DNA from: Acidobacteriota bacterium
Lineage (GTDB): Bacteria > Acidobacteriota > Terriglobia > UBA7540 > JAPUME01
DNA length: 8,263 nucleotides
Direction: 5' to 3'
Assembly: GCA_027294185.1 (NCBI GenBank)
Contig: JAPUME010000307.1
Coordinates: forward strand, 1-8,263
The notes below the pieces were generated by a model. The model was given only the letters and a program-made list of their open reading frames with translations, was not told the DNA's origin and made no database searches. Position numbers and translations under genes: made by a program. Positions 1-7,084 of this stretch are shown one piece after another (within the stretch, counting starts at the first letter, position 1; each line of letters starts with the position of its first letter).

Positions 1-1
1 C

Positions 2-859
2 CGTCACCTGCGCGGGGCAACGGGGGCACAGTTGGCTTCTGCAGGAACCTGGCAGGGGCTGGTGTTGGTGGAGCGCGTGATCGCTTCCTTCCTGCCGGCA
101 GGGTCTCTCACCGCATTGAACTATGGATTCAAGATTCTTTCGACCCTTTCCGAGTTGCTGGTGGGGAGTCTCGGTACGGCGGTCCTGGGGTCGCTTTCCG
201 TAGCGGCGGCAACCCGGAGCGCCGAGGAGGAGCGGCGAACGTTTCGTCACACCCTGGAGCTCACCTTGATGGCAGTGGCTCCCTTGATGGTCCTGTGTCC
301 GATGTTGAGTCAGGAAATCATCCGCTTCATCTTCGAGCGCGGTGAGTTTTCCCGGGAGGCGACTCAACTGATGGCCCAGGTCTTCTTCTGGTACAGCTTG
401 AGCCTGGTCTGCTATTCCTTCCTGAGAAGTCTGAATTTCTACTTCTTTGCCCGCGCTGAGAGCTGGGTCTTCTACCGCTTGTTCCTGATGCAATGTTCGT
501 TGGCAGCGGGATCTTATCTCATCTTATTTTTCCTCGGCCTGGGTGTACTGAGTTTCCCACTGGGCCTTCTGGCGGCATTGACCCTCACAACGCTCTCGGT
601 ATTCATCAGGAATCTTGGCGGTCTTCGATTCATAATTGACAAGAACTTCGCCCGACTGGGAACGCTGCTCCTGGGAGGGTCTCTTTTGACCTGGTTGACC
701 GTGCGGCTTCTCCGTCCCCACCTGACTCCTCCGGTGACCGGTTTCGATAATTTCGTATACCTGGCCATGCTCTCGGTTGCGGGCACGTGCGTCTATCTGG
801 TGACTCTCGGCGTTGGCAGATGGATTCGTTTCCAACCCCGGAGCGAGAGGCGCGGGTGA
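2..859 (+). CDS. MurJ/MviN-family lipid flippase, 3' part (5' end outside window)
   Basis: This is the C-terminal 285 residues of a polytopic inner-membrane protein; the frame is open to the left edge, so the true start is outside the window. Counting from the first visible codon, residues about 15-60 (ERVIASFLPAGSLTALNYGF and after) match the MurJ pattern of a conserved helix, the 'AS.L..GS...L.Y' loop and the next helix. Residues about 105-121 (EIIRFIFERGEFSREA) match the family's 'FERG.F' signature. At least five further hydrophobic stretches follow, ending in a basic tail. MurJ proteins belong to the MOP exporter superfamily and flip undecaprenyl-linked lipid II; homologues inside polysaccharide loci are thought to flip lipid-linked glycans. 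Here the downstream methyltransferase, glycosyltransferases and sugar transferase favour an EPS-unit flippase over the housekeeping MurJ, but that is inference. The stop TGA at 857-859 lies 4 bases before the next ATG, suggesting one transcript and coupled translation. Confidence 0.88.
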   Translation, partial: RHLRGATGAQLASAGTWQGLVLVERVIASFLPAGSLTALNYGFKILSTLSELLVGSLGTAVLGSLSVAAATRSAEEERRTFRHTLELTLMAVAPLMVLCPMLSQEIIRFIFERGEFSREATQLMAQVFFWYSLSLVCYSFLRSLNFYFFARAESWVFYRLFLMQCSLAAGSYLILFFLGLGVLSFPLGLLAALTLTTLSVFIRNLGGLRFIIDKNFARLGTLLLGGSLLTWLTVRLLRPHLTPPVTGFDNFVYLAMLSVAGTCVYLVTLGVGRWIRFQPRSERRG

Positions 860-863
860 ACCC

Positions 864-1670
864 ATGAAACGCCTGACCGACGTAGGCTATTGGGATAAAC
901 ACTGGTGGGGTCCCGCGAGTCCTCAACGTTTGCGCTTTTTGTACCGCGACGTGGACCTGGAATTCGTCCGCCTGATTCGCAAACTGGCGGGTCGGGCCGA
1001 TTGCAGAACTCTTGAGGCCGGCGCGGGCGGGTCGCGCATCCTGCCGTACCTGGCACGTAAGTATGGCTACCAGACGGTGGGGACCGATTTCTCGCACCTC
1101 GGTTGCCGCCTGTTGCAGGCCAACTTCGCTCTGGCGGACGCCACGGGAGGAGTCATTTGCGAAGATCTATTTGCTTCTTCGCTCAGGCCGGAAATCTTCG
1201 ACCTGGTATTCTCTTTCGGACTGATTGAACACTTCGATGACACGCGGGCCGTCGTATCCGAGCACCTGCGCTGGGTGCGACCCGGCGGATGGCTGGTGCT
1301 GACCGTACCGAACCTGGAGGGATGGAATGGGCGGCTGATGAAGAAACTCGCTCCTCCTCACTGGTCCCGGCACAAGGTGCTTTCCCGGAGACAACTTGCC
1401 GACATGCTCAAGAGCCTGGGGCTTGAACGGGTAAGGACCGGATGCCTGGGCAGCTTTTACCTCCAAATTGGAACCGACGCCGGTTGGACCGGTCTCGAGC
1501 AATGGCCCCGGTTGGCCCGCAAGCTGGCTCCTCACCTTCTTCGCGTCGCGAATGGCCTGTTGTCGCTCTTCTTCCGCCTGCTGCCGGTGCGCCCGCATTT
1601 TCAAATGACATCACCGACCCTGTTTGCCGTGGGCCGCAAACAATCCACCGACAACCGTTCGTCACCCTGA
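864..1670 (+). CDS. class I SAM-dependent methyltransferase
   Basis: A 268-residue soluble protein with a Rossmann methyltransferase core of the Methyltransf_11/25 type. Motif I is at residues 50-57 (LEAGAGGS, the glycine-rich SAM loop). The acidic residue after the next strand is D75 in VGTDFS. The central strand with the 'IEHF' signature is at 112-126 (FDLVFSFGLIEHFDD), and the post-motif is at 138-150 (VRPGGWLVLTVPN). The C-terminal third (about 165-250) is a less typical cap and may bind the acceptor. ATG at 864 is chosen because it follows the flippase stop by 4 bases and has GAGAGG at 845-850, though the 13-base spacing is long. A TTG at 813 in the same frame would overlap the flippase by 47 bases and adds only low-complexity residues. 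The likely role is O- or N-methylation of a sugar in the polysaccharide or its lipid-linked precursor; the acceptor cannot be read from the sequence. Confidence 0.9.
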   Translation: MKRLTDVGYWDKHWWGPASPQRLRFLYRDVDLEFVRLIRKLAGRADCRTLEAGAGGSRILPYLARKYGYQTVGTDFSHLGCRLLQANFALADATGGVICEDLFASSLRPEIFDLVFSFGLIEHFDDTRAVVSEHLRWVRPGGWLVLTVPNLEGWNGRLMKKLAPPHWSRHKVLSRRQLADMLKSLGLERVRTGCLGSFYLQIGTDAGWTGLEQWPRLARKLAPHLLRVANGLLSLFFRLLPVRPHFQMTSPTLFAVGRKQSTDNRSSP

Positions 1671-1711
1671 CACGGGCTTCGTGCTACCTTGGAAGATCAA
1701 TTCATAGGTCA

Positions 1712-1717
1712 AGAGGA
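1712..1717 (+). promoter_or_regulatory. ribosome binding site of the GT4 gene at 1726
   Basis: AGAGGA lies 8 bases before the ATG at 1726, a good Shine-Dalgarno fit that fixes this start. It sits in the longest gap between genes in the window (1671-1725, 55 bases). That gap contains no convincing -35/-10 pair. Confidence 0.65.
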
Positions 1718-1725
1718 AACTCCGG

Positions 1726-2802
1726 ATGTCCCGCCAACCATCACAACCTGACAACTCACCTCCCATTCGAGTTCTCATGGTGACCAATCTCTACCCCTAT
1801 CCCGGCTACCCGGCCTACGGCAACTTCATCAAGGGGCAGATCGACTCGCTCGAACCGGAAGGCGTCCACTCCAGGGTTCTTTTCATCAACGGGCGCGAGT
1901 CCAAGCTCAACTATCTTCGCAGCCCTTTTGACCTCTGGCGAATCCTGAATCGAGAACCCTACGACCTTGTTCATGGATACTTCGGACTGGGCGGCCTCGT
2001 GGCACGGATGCAGCCGCGGCTGCCGCTGGTGGTCTCCCTGATCGGGGACGATCTGCTGGGCCAACCGGACCGCTACGGCCGCAACTCTCCCCTGGGCCAC
2101 TTTTTCCAGGACAGTTCCCGCTGGCTGGCCCGCCATTCCGACGCCGTCATCGTCATGAGTGAGGAGATGCGGCGGTTGGCGGAAATCCCGGATGCCATCA
2201 TCATGGGCAACGGCGTCGACCTGGAACTCTTCAAGCCCATGGGCCGCGACGAAGCTTGTGACCGGGTGGGGCTGGACAAGCGGAAGAAATACGTCCTGTT
2301 CCCCTACAACCCGGAAGTTCTCCGAAAACGGTACGATCTGGTGGACGAGGCGGTCCGGCGGGCTCGTTCTCGCCTTCCCGAGCTTGAGATTCTCACTGTC
2401 TTCCGTTCTTCGCACTCCGAGCTGGCGACCCTTATGAACGCCGCCGACGTTTTCGTCCTGGCCTCCTACTGGGAAGGCGCACCCAACGCCGTCAAAGAAG
2501 CGATGAGCGTCAACCTGCCCATCATATCCGCGCCCGTCGGCGATGTGCCGGAGTTGTTCGAAGGTGTGTCCGGCTGCTACCTGTGCGAACCGGAACCGGA
2601 GCCGTTGGCGGCAAGAATCATCGAGGTTTGTTCAAAGCCCCGTGACAGCCGGGGCCGAGAAAAGGTCTCCTCGTTTACCATCGAGCTCGTGGCGCGCCGC
2701 CTGGTCAATCTCTACCGCCGGTTGTTGGGACGCGCAGAAATCGACGAGAGCGCCTTTCCGCCGCGCCCCTGCGTGCAAAGAAAAACGGAATCGACACCGT
2801 AA
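1726..2802 (+). CDS. GT4-family glycosyltransferase (compact GT-B subfamily)
   Basis: A 358-residue retaining glycosyltransferase of the GT-B fold, predicted cytoplasmic or membrane-peripheral. The N-terminal Rossmann domain opens at residues 14-32 (IRVLMVTNLYPYPGYP), followed by a conserved 'YGNFIKGQI' segment. The C-terminal domain carries 'PYNPEVLRKRYDLVDEAV' near 203-220, 'MNAADVFVLAS' near 237-247, and the GT4 EX7E motif with E250 and E258 (EGAPNAVKEAM). It then has PIISAPVGDVPELF. This arrangement matches a GT4 subfamily with a shortened nucleotide-sugar domain, lacking the usual 'GdGp...l..l' segment between the RKR and AADV motifs. It probably adds one sugar from an NDP-sugar to the lipid-linked EPS unit; donor and acceptor are unknown. 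The start is set by a good Shine-Dalgarno site. The stop at 2800-2802 is 16 bases before the next gene, consistent with one operon. Confidence 0.93.
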   Translation: MSRQPSQPDNSPPIRVLMVTNLYPYPGYPAYGNFIKGQIDSLEPEGVHSRVLFINGRESKLNYLRSPFDLWRILNREPYDLVHGYFGLGGLVARMQPRLPLVVSLIGDDLLGQPDRYGRNSPLGHFFQDSSRWLARHSDAVIVMSEEMRRLAEIPDAIIMGNGVDLELFKPMGRDEACDRVGLDKRKKYVLFPYNPEVLRKRYDLVDEAVRRARSRLPELEILTVFRSSHSELATLMNAADVFVLASYWEGAPNAVKEAMSVNLPIISAPVGDVPELFEGVSGCYLCEPEPEPLAARIIEVCSKPRDSRGREKVSSFTIELVARRLVNLYRRLLGRAEIDESAFPPRPCVQRKTESTP

Positions 2803-2818
2803 GGGTCTTCGCCTCGAT

Positions 2819-3994
2819 ATGCCCTTTGACACGCCTCCAGGTGTTTCGCTAGAAGCCGCCCGGAAACTTCACGCCTATCTTCGCCGCACGCATCTCAACG
2901 ATTTCCTGCTGGTCGGTCCCGACCCGGGAATACGGCTCGAACTGCGACTGTGGCGCTTCCTCAAAAGTTATGCGAGCTTTCTACCCTGGCACGATAGCTA
3001 TACCTTCCTGCAGACGCAGGGATACTGGTGCCTGGCCAACTGGAAGCTGTTTGAGTTGACCGGGGAATCGAACTTTCAAGCCTGCGCCACCCAGGCCGCC
3101 CGCAAACTGCTCGACCTCCAAACTCCGGATGGGTATTGGACTTATCCCCTGCCGCAACGCCGCCACCGGATCGCCACCATCGAAGGCAACTGGGCCGCCC
3201 TGGCATTGATTGAAACCTACGAGCAGCTCGAGGAAACAACCTTGCGTGATCCATTGCTCAAGGGTGCGCGCCGCTGGTATGAATTCCTGATCTCCCGCAT
3301 CGGATTCCAAGAGCATGAGACGGGGAGGGCCGTGAACTATTTCGACAGGCCTCGCGGCAAAGTGCCCAACAATTCCGTCAGCACCCTCTACTTTCTGGCC
3401 CGCCTCTCCCAGGCGGCCCAGGATTCTGCGATTCTCGAACACAGCAAAGGGCTTGTCGAATTCCTGACTCATGTGCAGCTTTCGAGCGGAGAGCTGCCCT
3501 ACAACATCGAAAGCCCTCAGGAAGCCCGCCGGGATCACTATCTCTGCTTCCAATACAATGCCTTCCAGTTGCTGGAGCTGGCCTGGACATTTACGTTGCT
3601 GGGAAAGCAGGAACTGCGCCCGGTACTCGACAAACTTGCTGGATTTCTTGCCGGCGGTGTCTCCGAAAACGGAGCCTCCCGGTTCGACTGTTTTCGCCGC
3701 CACCCCGAGGTGAACTACTATACGGCGGTCCTGGGCGCTGCAATGCTCGAAGCTCATCGGCAGGGATTGGGAGATTACGCGGAACTCGGCCGCAGATGTT
3801 TCCGCCGTCTTCTTGACCGCCAGCAGGCTGAGGGAAATTTTGAATACTCGGAAAAGGATTACGGCCTGTTCCGCGACAGACGTTCCTACCCGCGCTATCA
3901 GGCAATGATTCTGTTTCACTTGCTCTGGGCTTACCGGCAGGAAAAACTAAATCCTGGAGGTGTTCCGCTTCCCTCCAGGGAGAAAACCGGCTAG
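2819..3994 (+). CDS. alpha/alpha-toroid-like protein of unknown function in polysaccharide locus
   Basis: A 391-residue protein not assigned to a named family. No signal peptide or membrane helix is visible, so it is probably cytoplasmic. It is largely amphipathic helices with spaced turn motifs of the form Q/V-x-x-x-G-x-x-x-aromatic: residues 101-110 (QTPDGYWTYP), 220-228 (QLSSGELPYN), 281-289 (VSENGASRF) and 335-343 (QQAEGNFEY). Such repeats are typical of alpha/alpha toroid folds, as in terpene-cyclase-like domains, six-hairpin glycosidases, some polysaccharide lyases and the glucuronyl C5-epimerase C-terminal domain. No DxDD squalene-cyclase motif is seen. Candidate conserved acidic, His or Tyr residues lie around 54-70 and 237-246 (RRDHYLCFQY). 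ATG at 2819 is chosen because the N-terminus then begins cleanly 16 bases after the previous stop; AAGGG at 2801-2805 is a loosely spaced Shine-Dalgarno candidate. Its position between a glycosyltransferase and an amidotransferase suggests glycan modification, which is inference. Confidence 0.85.
   Translation: MPFDTPPGVSLEAARKLHAYLRRTHLNDFLLVGPDPGIRLELRLWRFLKSYASFLPWHDSYTFLQTQGYWCLANWKLFELTGESNFQACATQAARKLLDLQTPDGYWTYPLPQRRHRIATIEGNWAALALIETYEQLEETTLRDPLLKGARRWYEFLISRIGFQEHETGRAVNYFDRPRGKVPNNSVSTLYFLARLSQAAQDSAILEHSKGLVEFLTHVQLSSGELPYNIESPQEARRDHYLCFQYNAFQLLELAWTFTLLGKQELRPVLDKLAGFLAGGVSENGASRFDCFRRHPEVNYYTAVLGAAMLEAHRQGLGDYAELGRRCFRRLLDRQQAEGNFEYSEKDYGLFRDRRSYPRYQAMILFHLLWAYRQEKLNPGGVPLPSREKTG
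3953..3979 (+). repeat. perfect 8-bp inverted repeat (hairpin) at gene end
   Basis: CCTGGAGG at 3953-3960 and CCTCCAGG at 3972-3979 are perfect reverse complements with an 11-base loop at 3961-3971. The structure lies within the last codons of the toroid gene, 26 bases before the amidotransferase ATG at 4006. It has no directly adjacent T-run, so it does not look like a rho-independent terminator. The left arm plus the start of the loop reads GGAGGTG (3956-3962), a strong Shine-Dalgarno-like string that the hairpin would pair away. It could tune mRNA stability or expression between the two genes, or be chance in GC-rich coding sequence. Confidence 0.5.
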
Positions 3995-4005
3995 GCATCT
4001 TTCTT

Positions 4006-5889
4006 ATGTGTGGCATTTGCGGAATTTACAATTTCGGCTCCGGCGCTCCTGTATCGCGCTCGTCACTCGAGTCGGCTACCCGGGCCCTGGCTCACCGTGG
4101 TCCCGACGATGAGGGCTTCCACGTGGATGGGTCTGTGGGTCTCGGAAACCGTCGCCTGAGCATTATTGACCTTCCCGGCGGCCACCAACCGGTCTCGAAT
4201 GAGGACGGCGCCATCTGGGTCACTTTTAACGGCGAGATCTATAACTACCGCGAGCTGCGCAAGGACCTTCTCAGTCGCGGCCACCGGCTGCGCACCGAGT
4301 CGGATACCGAAACCATCGTTCATCTCTATGAAGACTTCGGCACGGAATGCGTCAAACACCTTCGCGGCATTTTTTCCTTTGCTCTGTGGGATAAGACTCG
4401 CCGCCGCCTGCTTCTGGTGCGCGACCGTCTGGGCGTGAAGCCGCTCTTCTACCGCCTGGAAGCCGACCGGATTTTTTTCGCCTCCGAGCTTCGCTCCCTG
4501 CGCCGGTTCGCCTCGCGGGCTTTCGAATCGGACCCGCAGGCGATTTTCGACTTCTTCGCCTTTCGATACGTGCCTGCCCCCGAGACTCTCTATCGCGATG
4601 TGAAAAAGCTGCTGCCGGGCCATCTGCTCGACGTTCGCCCCGAAGGAACCGAGCTGCGACAGTATTGGGACCTGCCCGGCGCGGAGGATACGGGCGACTC
4701 CCTGACGATTCAGGAATATTCCGAGCAGGTGCTCGCCAAAATCAAAGAGTCCGTCCGCTTGCGGTTGATCAGCGACGTTCCGCTGGGAGTATTCCTGAGC
4801 GGCGGCACCGATTCCAGCGCCCTGGTGGCCCTCATGGCGGAACTCGGCCATCGGCCGTTGCGAACCTTTTCGGTAGGATTCGCCGAGAAAGGTTACGACG
4901 AACGCCCCTACGCGCGCGAGGTCGCCCAAAGATACGGGGCCGAGCACGAGGAGATCACCGTCGGCTCCGATGACATCCGGGAACACTTGCCGCGCCTCGT
5001 TGCCCTGAGAGATGAACCGGTCGCCGAAGGGACCGACGTTCCGCTCTACCTTCTCTCGCGGCTGGCCGCGAAGAATGTGAAAGTGGTGCTCGCCGGGGAA
5101 GGCGGAGACGAGCTCTTTGCCGGCTATCCAAAATATGTGGTCGAGCGATGGAGCGGGTGGATTCCACCTCTTCCTGCTTCGTTGCTGCGCGCTCTGGCTC
5201 GTAGCCTGCCTTATTCACAGCGAAGATTGAAACTTGCGCTGGGGGCGATGGCCTCCCGGGAACCGGCGGAAAGGGCCGTCGCCTGGTTTGCCTCCTTCAA
5301 CCGGGACGAACGTCAAAAGCTTTTCTCGCGGGATTTCCTGGAACAAGTGGATGAAAACCATCCTGCCCAAAGAATGGGAGAATACCTGGACCGGCACCCG
5401 CACCTTTCGCCGCTCAAGCGCGCGCTTTACGCCGACCTGAAGCTCTGGCTCCCCGACAACTTGTTGCTCCGGGGTGATCACATGACAATGGCGGCCGCTC
5501 TCGAAGAGCGCGTCCCTTTTCTGGACCATGAACTGGTGGAGATGGTCGCCCGCATCCCGACCCGGCTCCTTCTGCCCGGCCTGGAAGCAAAAGCCTTTCT
5601 CAAGCGGGTTCTCGCTCCCTACTTCACGCCCGAGTTTCTCCGCCGCCCCAAGATAGGGTTCCGCGTGCCCATCGGTCCCTGGTTTCAGAGAGACCTCAAG
5701 GGGTGGGTGAGGGAGGAAATCTTGAGCTCCCACTTCCATGATCTCGGAATCTTCAATACCCGTACCGTAGAAACCATGGTCCGGGATCACGGGAAAGGAA
5801 CCCACGATTTCCAGAAGCAACTCTGGGCGCTGCTCAACTTTGCGCTCTGGAAAAAAGCACAAGCCAGGGAGGCCGATGATGCAGGCTAA
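4006..5889 (+). CDS. asnB: glutamine-hydrolysing asparagine synthase-like amidotransferase (EPS-associated)
   Basis: A 627-residue two-domain amidotransferase. The N-terminal class II glutaminase domain begins MCGICG with the nucleophile Cys2 next to the initiator Met. The glutamine-binding residues fit the family: R50 in RRLSIIDL, N75-G76-E77 in FNGEIYNY, and D100 in ESDTET. The C-terminal synthetase domain has the PP-loop SGGTDSSALVAL at 265-276, GEGGDELFAGYPKY at about 364-377, and EERVPFLDHELVEM at about 500-513. All expected catalytic motifs are present. Glutamine-derived ammonia is transferred to an ATP-activated carboxylate, giving asparagine in the classic case. The protein is longer than E. 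coli AsnB (554 residues), as are the AsnB-like proteins of EPS and exosortase loci, so the substrate may be a glycan carboxylate rather than aspartate (inference). The start is 11 bases after the previous stop, with only a weak Shine-Dalgarno. The 3' end overlaps the next gene by 11 bases. Confidence 0.95.
   Translation: MCGICGIYNFGSGAPVSRSSLESATRALAHRGPDDEGFHVDGSVGLGNRRLSIIDLPGGHQPVSNEDGAIWVTFNGEIYNYRELRKDLLSRGHRLRTESDTETIVHLYEDFGTECVKHLRGIFSFALWDKTRRRLLLVRDRLGVKPLFYRLEADRIFFASELRSLRRFASRAFESDPQAIFDFFAFRYVPAPETLYRDVKKLLPGHLLDVRPEGTELRQYWDLPGAEDTGDSLTIQEYSEQVLAKIKESVRLRLISDVPLGVFLSGGTDSSALVALMAELGHRPLRTFSVGFAEKGYDERPYAREVAQRYGAEHEEITVGSDDIREHLPRLVALRDEPVAEGTDVPLYLLSRLAAKNVKVVLAGEGGDELFAGYPKYVVERWSGWIPPLPASLLRALARSLPYSQRRLKLALGAMASREPAERAVAWFASFNRDERQKLFSRDFLEQVDENHPAQRMGEYLDRHPHLSPLKRALYADLKLWLPDNLLLRGDHMTMAAALEERVPFLDHELVEMVARIPTRLLLPGLEAKAFLKRVLAPYFTPEFLRRPKIGFRVPIGPWFQRDLKGWVREEILSSHFHDLGIFNTRTVETMVRDHGKGTHDFQKQLWALLNFALWKKAQAREADDAG
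5866..5872 (+). promoter_or_regulatory. ribosome binding site inside the end of the amidotransferase gene
   Basis: AGGGAGG lies 3 bases before ATG 5876 and 6 bases before ATG 5879. The second ATG of the ATGATG pair has the more normal spacing, so it is taken as the start. The site lies inside the upstream coding sequence, indicating translational coupling. Confidence 0.65.
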
Positions 5890-7084
5890 CCCCGAGCCTT
5901 TGCCCGCCGTTTGCATTGTCGTTGAAAACCTGCCGGTTCCGCTCGACCGCCGCGTCTGGCAGGAAGCCCGGACCCTACGGAAGGCAGGCTACCAGGTTTC
6001 CGTAATCTGCCCCAAGGGGAAGGGATTCGAGAAAAGCTACGAAGAGCTGGAAGGAATCGAGATTTACCGTTACCGGCTGCTGTGGGAAGGGGCCGGCGTG
6101 CTGGGTTACATCGCGGAGTACAAGGTCGCCTTGGCGGCCAGTCTCTGGCTGGCGTTGAAGATTTACCGGAAGACTCGCTTTCGCGTCCTGCACGCCTGCA
6201 ACCCTCCGGACTTATTCTTCCTGCTTGGACTCTTCTTCAAACCTTTCGGCGTGCGCTTCCTGTTTGATCATCACGATCTCTGCCCGGAACTCTATCTCGC
6301 CAAGTCGGGTCGCAAGGGTTTCTTCCATTTCTTGCTCCGTCTCGCCGAGCGATGCACCTTTGCAACCGCTGGCGTGGCGATCGCGACAAATGAATCCTAC
6401 CGCGAGGTTGCCCTGGTGCGCGGGAAGATGCCACCCGAGCGAACCTTTGTCGTTCGCAGTTGCCCCGACCTCGCAGACATCACGATTCTTCCACCCCGGC
6501 CCGACCTGAAAAGAGGGCGGAAGCTTCTTGTTGTTTACCTTGGAGTCATGGGACCGCAAGAGGGTTTGGACTTGCTGCTCCTGGCTGTCGAAAGCATTGT
6601 GAGAGACAGACAGCGTGGGGACACCTTCTTTGTATTCATCGGAGACGGAACCGAGCGGGCTCATCTGAGGCAACTGGCAAAGGAGAAACACCTGGAGTCT
6701 TGGGTTGAGTTCCCGGGGCGCATCCCGATTGAAGATCTCCCCCCCTATCTTTCCACTGCCGACGTTTGCGTCGCTCCCGACCCTCAGAACGAAATGAACG
6801 ACAAATCGACGATGAACAAGATTCTCGAATATATGGCCTATGGGAAGCCGATTGTCCTGTTCGATCTTACCGAGGGGAGGCTGTCGGCGGGCGAGGCGGC
6901 TCTTTACGCTCGGCCAAACGATCCGGCCGACTTCGCAGAAAAGATCACAGCGCTGCTCGATTCGGATTCCTTGCGGCGGGAACTGGGTCAGGCAGGACGG
7001 CGGCGCGTTGAAAACGAACTCAACTGGGATCGGGAAAAGGAATCACTGCTCGCCGCTTACCGAGCTGCTCTCAAGGAAGTCTGA
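5879..7084 (+). CDS. GT4-family glycosyltransferase (EPS type, variant EX7E)
   Basis: A 401-residue GT-B glycosyltransferase. The N-terminal domain shows VCIVVENLPVPLDRRVWQEA (11-30), LHACNPPDLFFLLG (104-117) and DHHDLCPELY (130-139), all characteristic of an EPS-cluster GT4 subfamily. The C-terminal domain begins with VYLGVMGPQEGLD (219-231) and FVFIGDGTER (251-260). The donor-binding segment is NDKSTMNKILEYMAYGKPIV (307-326). In place of the canonical first Glu of EX7E there is an Asp/Lys pair before the retained E317, a substitution usual in this subfamily. The segment FDLTEGRLSAGEAALYA (328-343) is another subfamily signature. Its role is probably transfer of one hexose or related sugar to the lipid-linked unit; donor and acceptor are not deducible. 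The start could be either ATG of the pair at 5876 and 5879; a TTG at 5840 in frame has no ribosome site and would lengthen the overlap. The gene is cotranscribed with the amidotransferase and ends 18 bases from a converging gene. Confidence 0.93.
   Translation: MQANPEPLPAVCIVVENLPVPLDRRVWQEARTLRKAGYQVSVICPKGKGFEKSYEELEGIEIYRYRLLWEGAGVLGYIAEYKVALAASLWLALKIYRKTRFRVLHACNPPDLFFLLGLFFKPFGVRFLFDHHDLCPELYLAKSGRKGFFHFLLRLAERCTFATAGVAIATNESYREVALVRGKMPPERTFVVRSCPDLADITILPPRPDLKRGRKLLVVYLGVMGPQEGLDLLLLAVESIVRDRQRGDTFFVFIGDGTERAHLRQLAKEKHLESWVEFPGRIPIEDLPPYLSTADVCVAPDPQNEMNDKSTMNKILEYMAYGKPIVLFDLTEGRLSAGEAALYARPNDPADFAEKITALLDSDSLRRELGQAGRRRVENELNWDREKESLLAAYRAALKEV

Noticed and set aside
813..863. TTG start at 813 for the methyltransferase
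   Set aside because: It would extend into the flippase coding region with non-conserved residues; ATG 864 directly follows the flippase stop.
1671..1725. Small hairpin CACG-GGCTT-CGTG (1671-1683) and possible promoter in the 55-base gap
   Set aside because: A 4-bp stem without a T-run is not a terminator, and no convincing -35/-10 pair with normal spacing was found.
2543..2818. Extended N-terminus for the toroid gene from an ATG at 2543
   Set aside because: It would overlap the GT4 gene by 260 bases, and the added Arg/Ser/Cys-rich residues look like an out-of-frame reading of that gene. ATG 2819 after its stop is far more sensible.
2981..3919. Long open frame on the minus strand opposite the toroid gene (312 codons), and similar ones opposite the amidotransferase (4063-4986) and the first GT4 (1756-2415)
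   Set aside because: They lie entirely within well-recognised plus-strand genes, show no family motifs, and are expected antisense openings in GC-rich coding sequence.
5840..5875. TTG start at 5840 for the second GT4 gene
   Set aside because: There is no ribosome site in front of it, while AGGGAGG at 5866-5872 clearly serves the ATGATG at 5876-5881.
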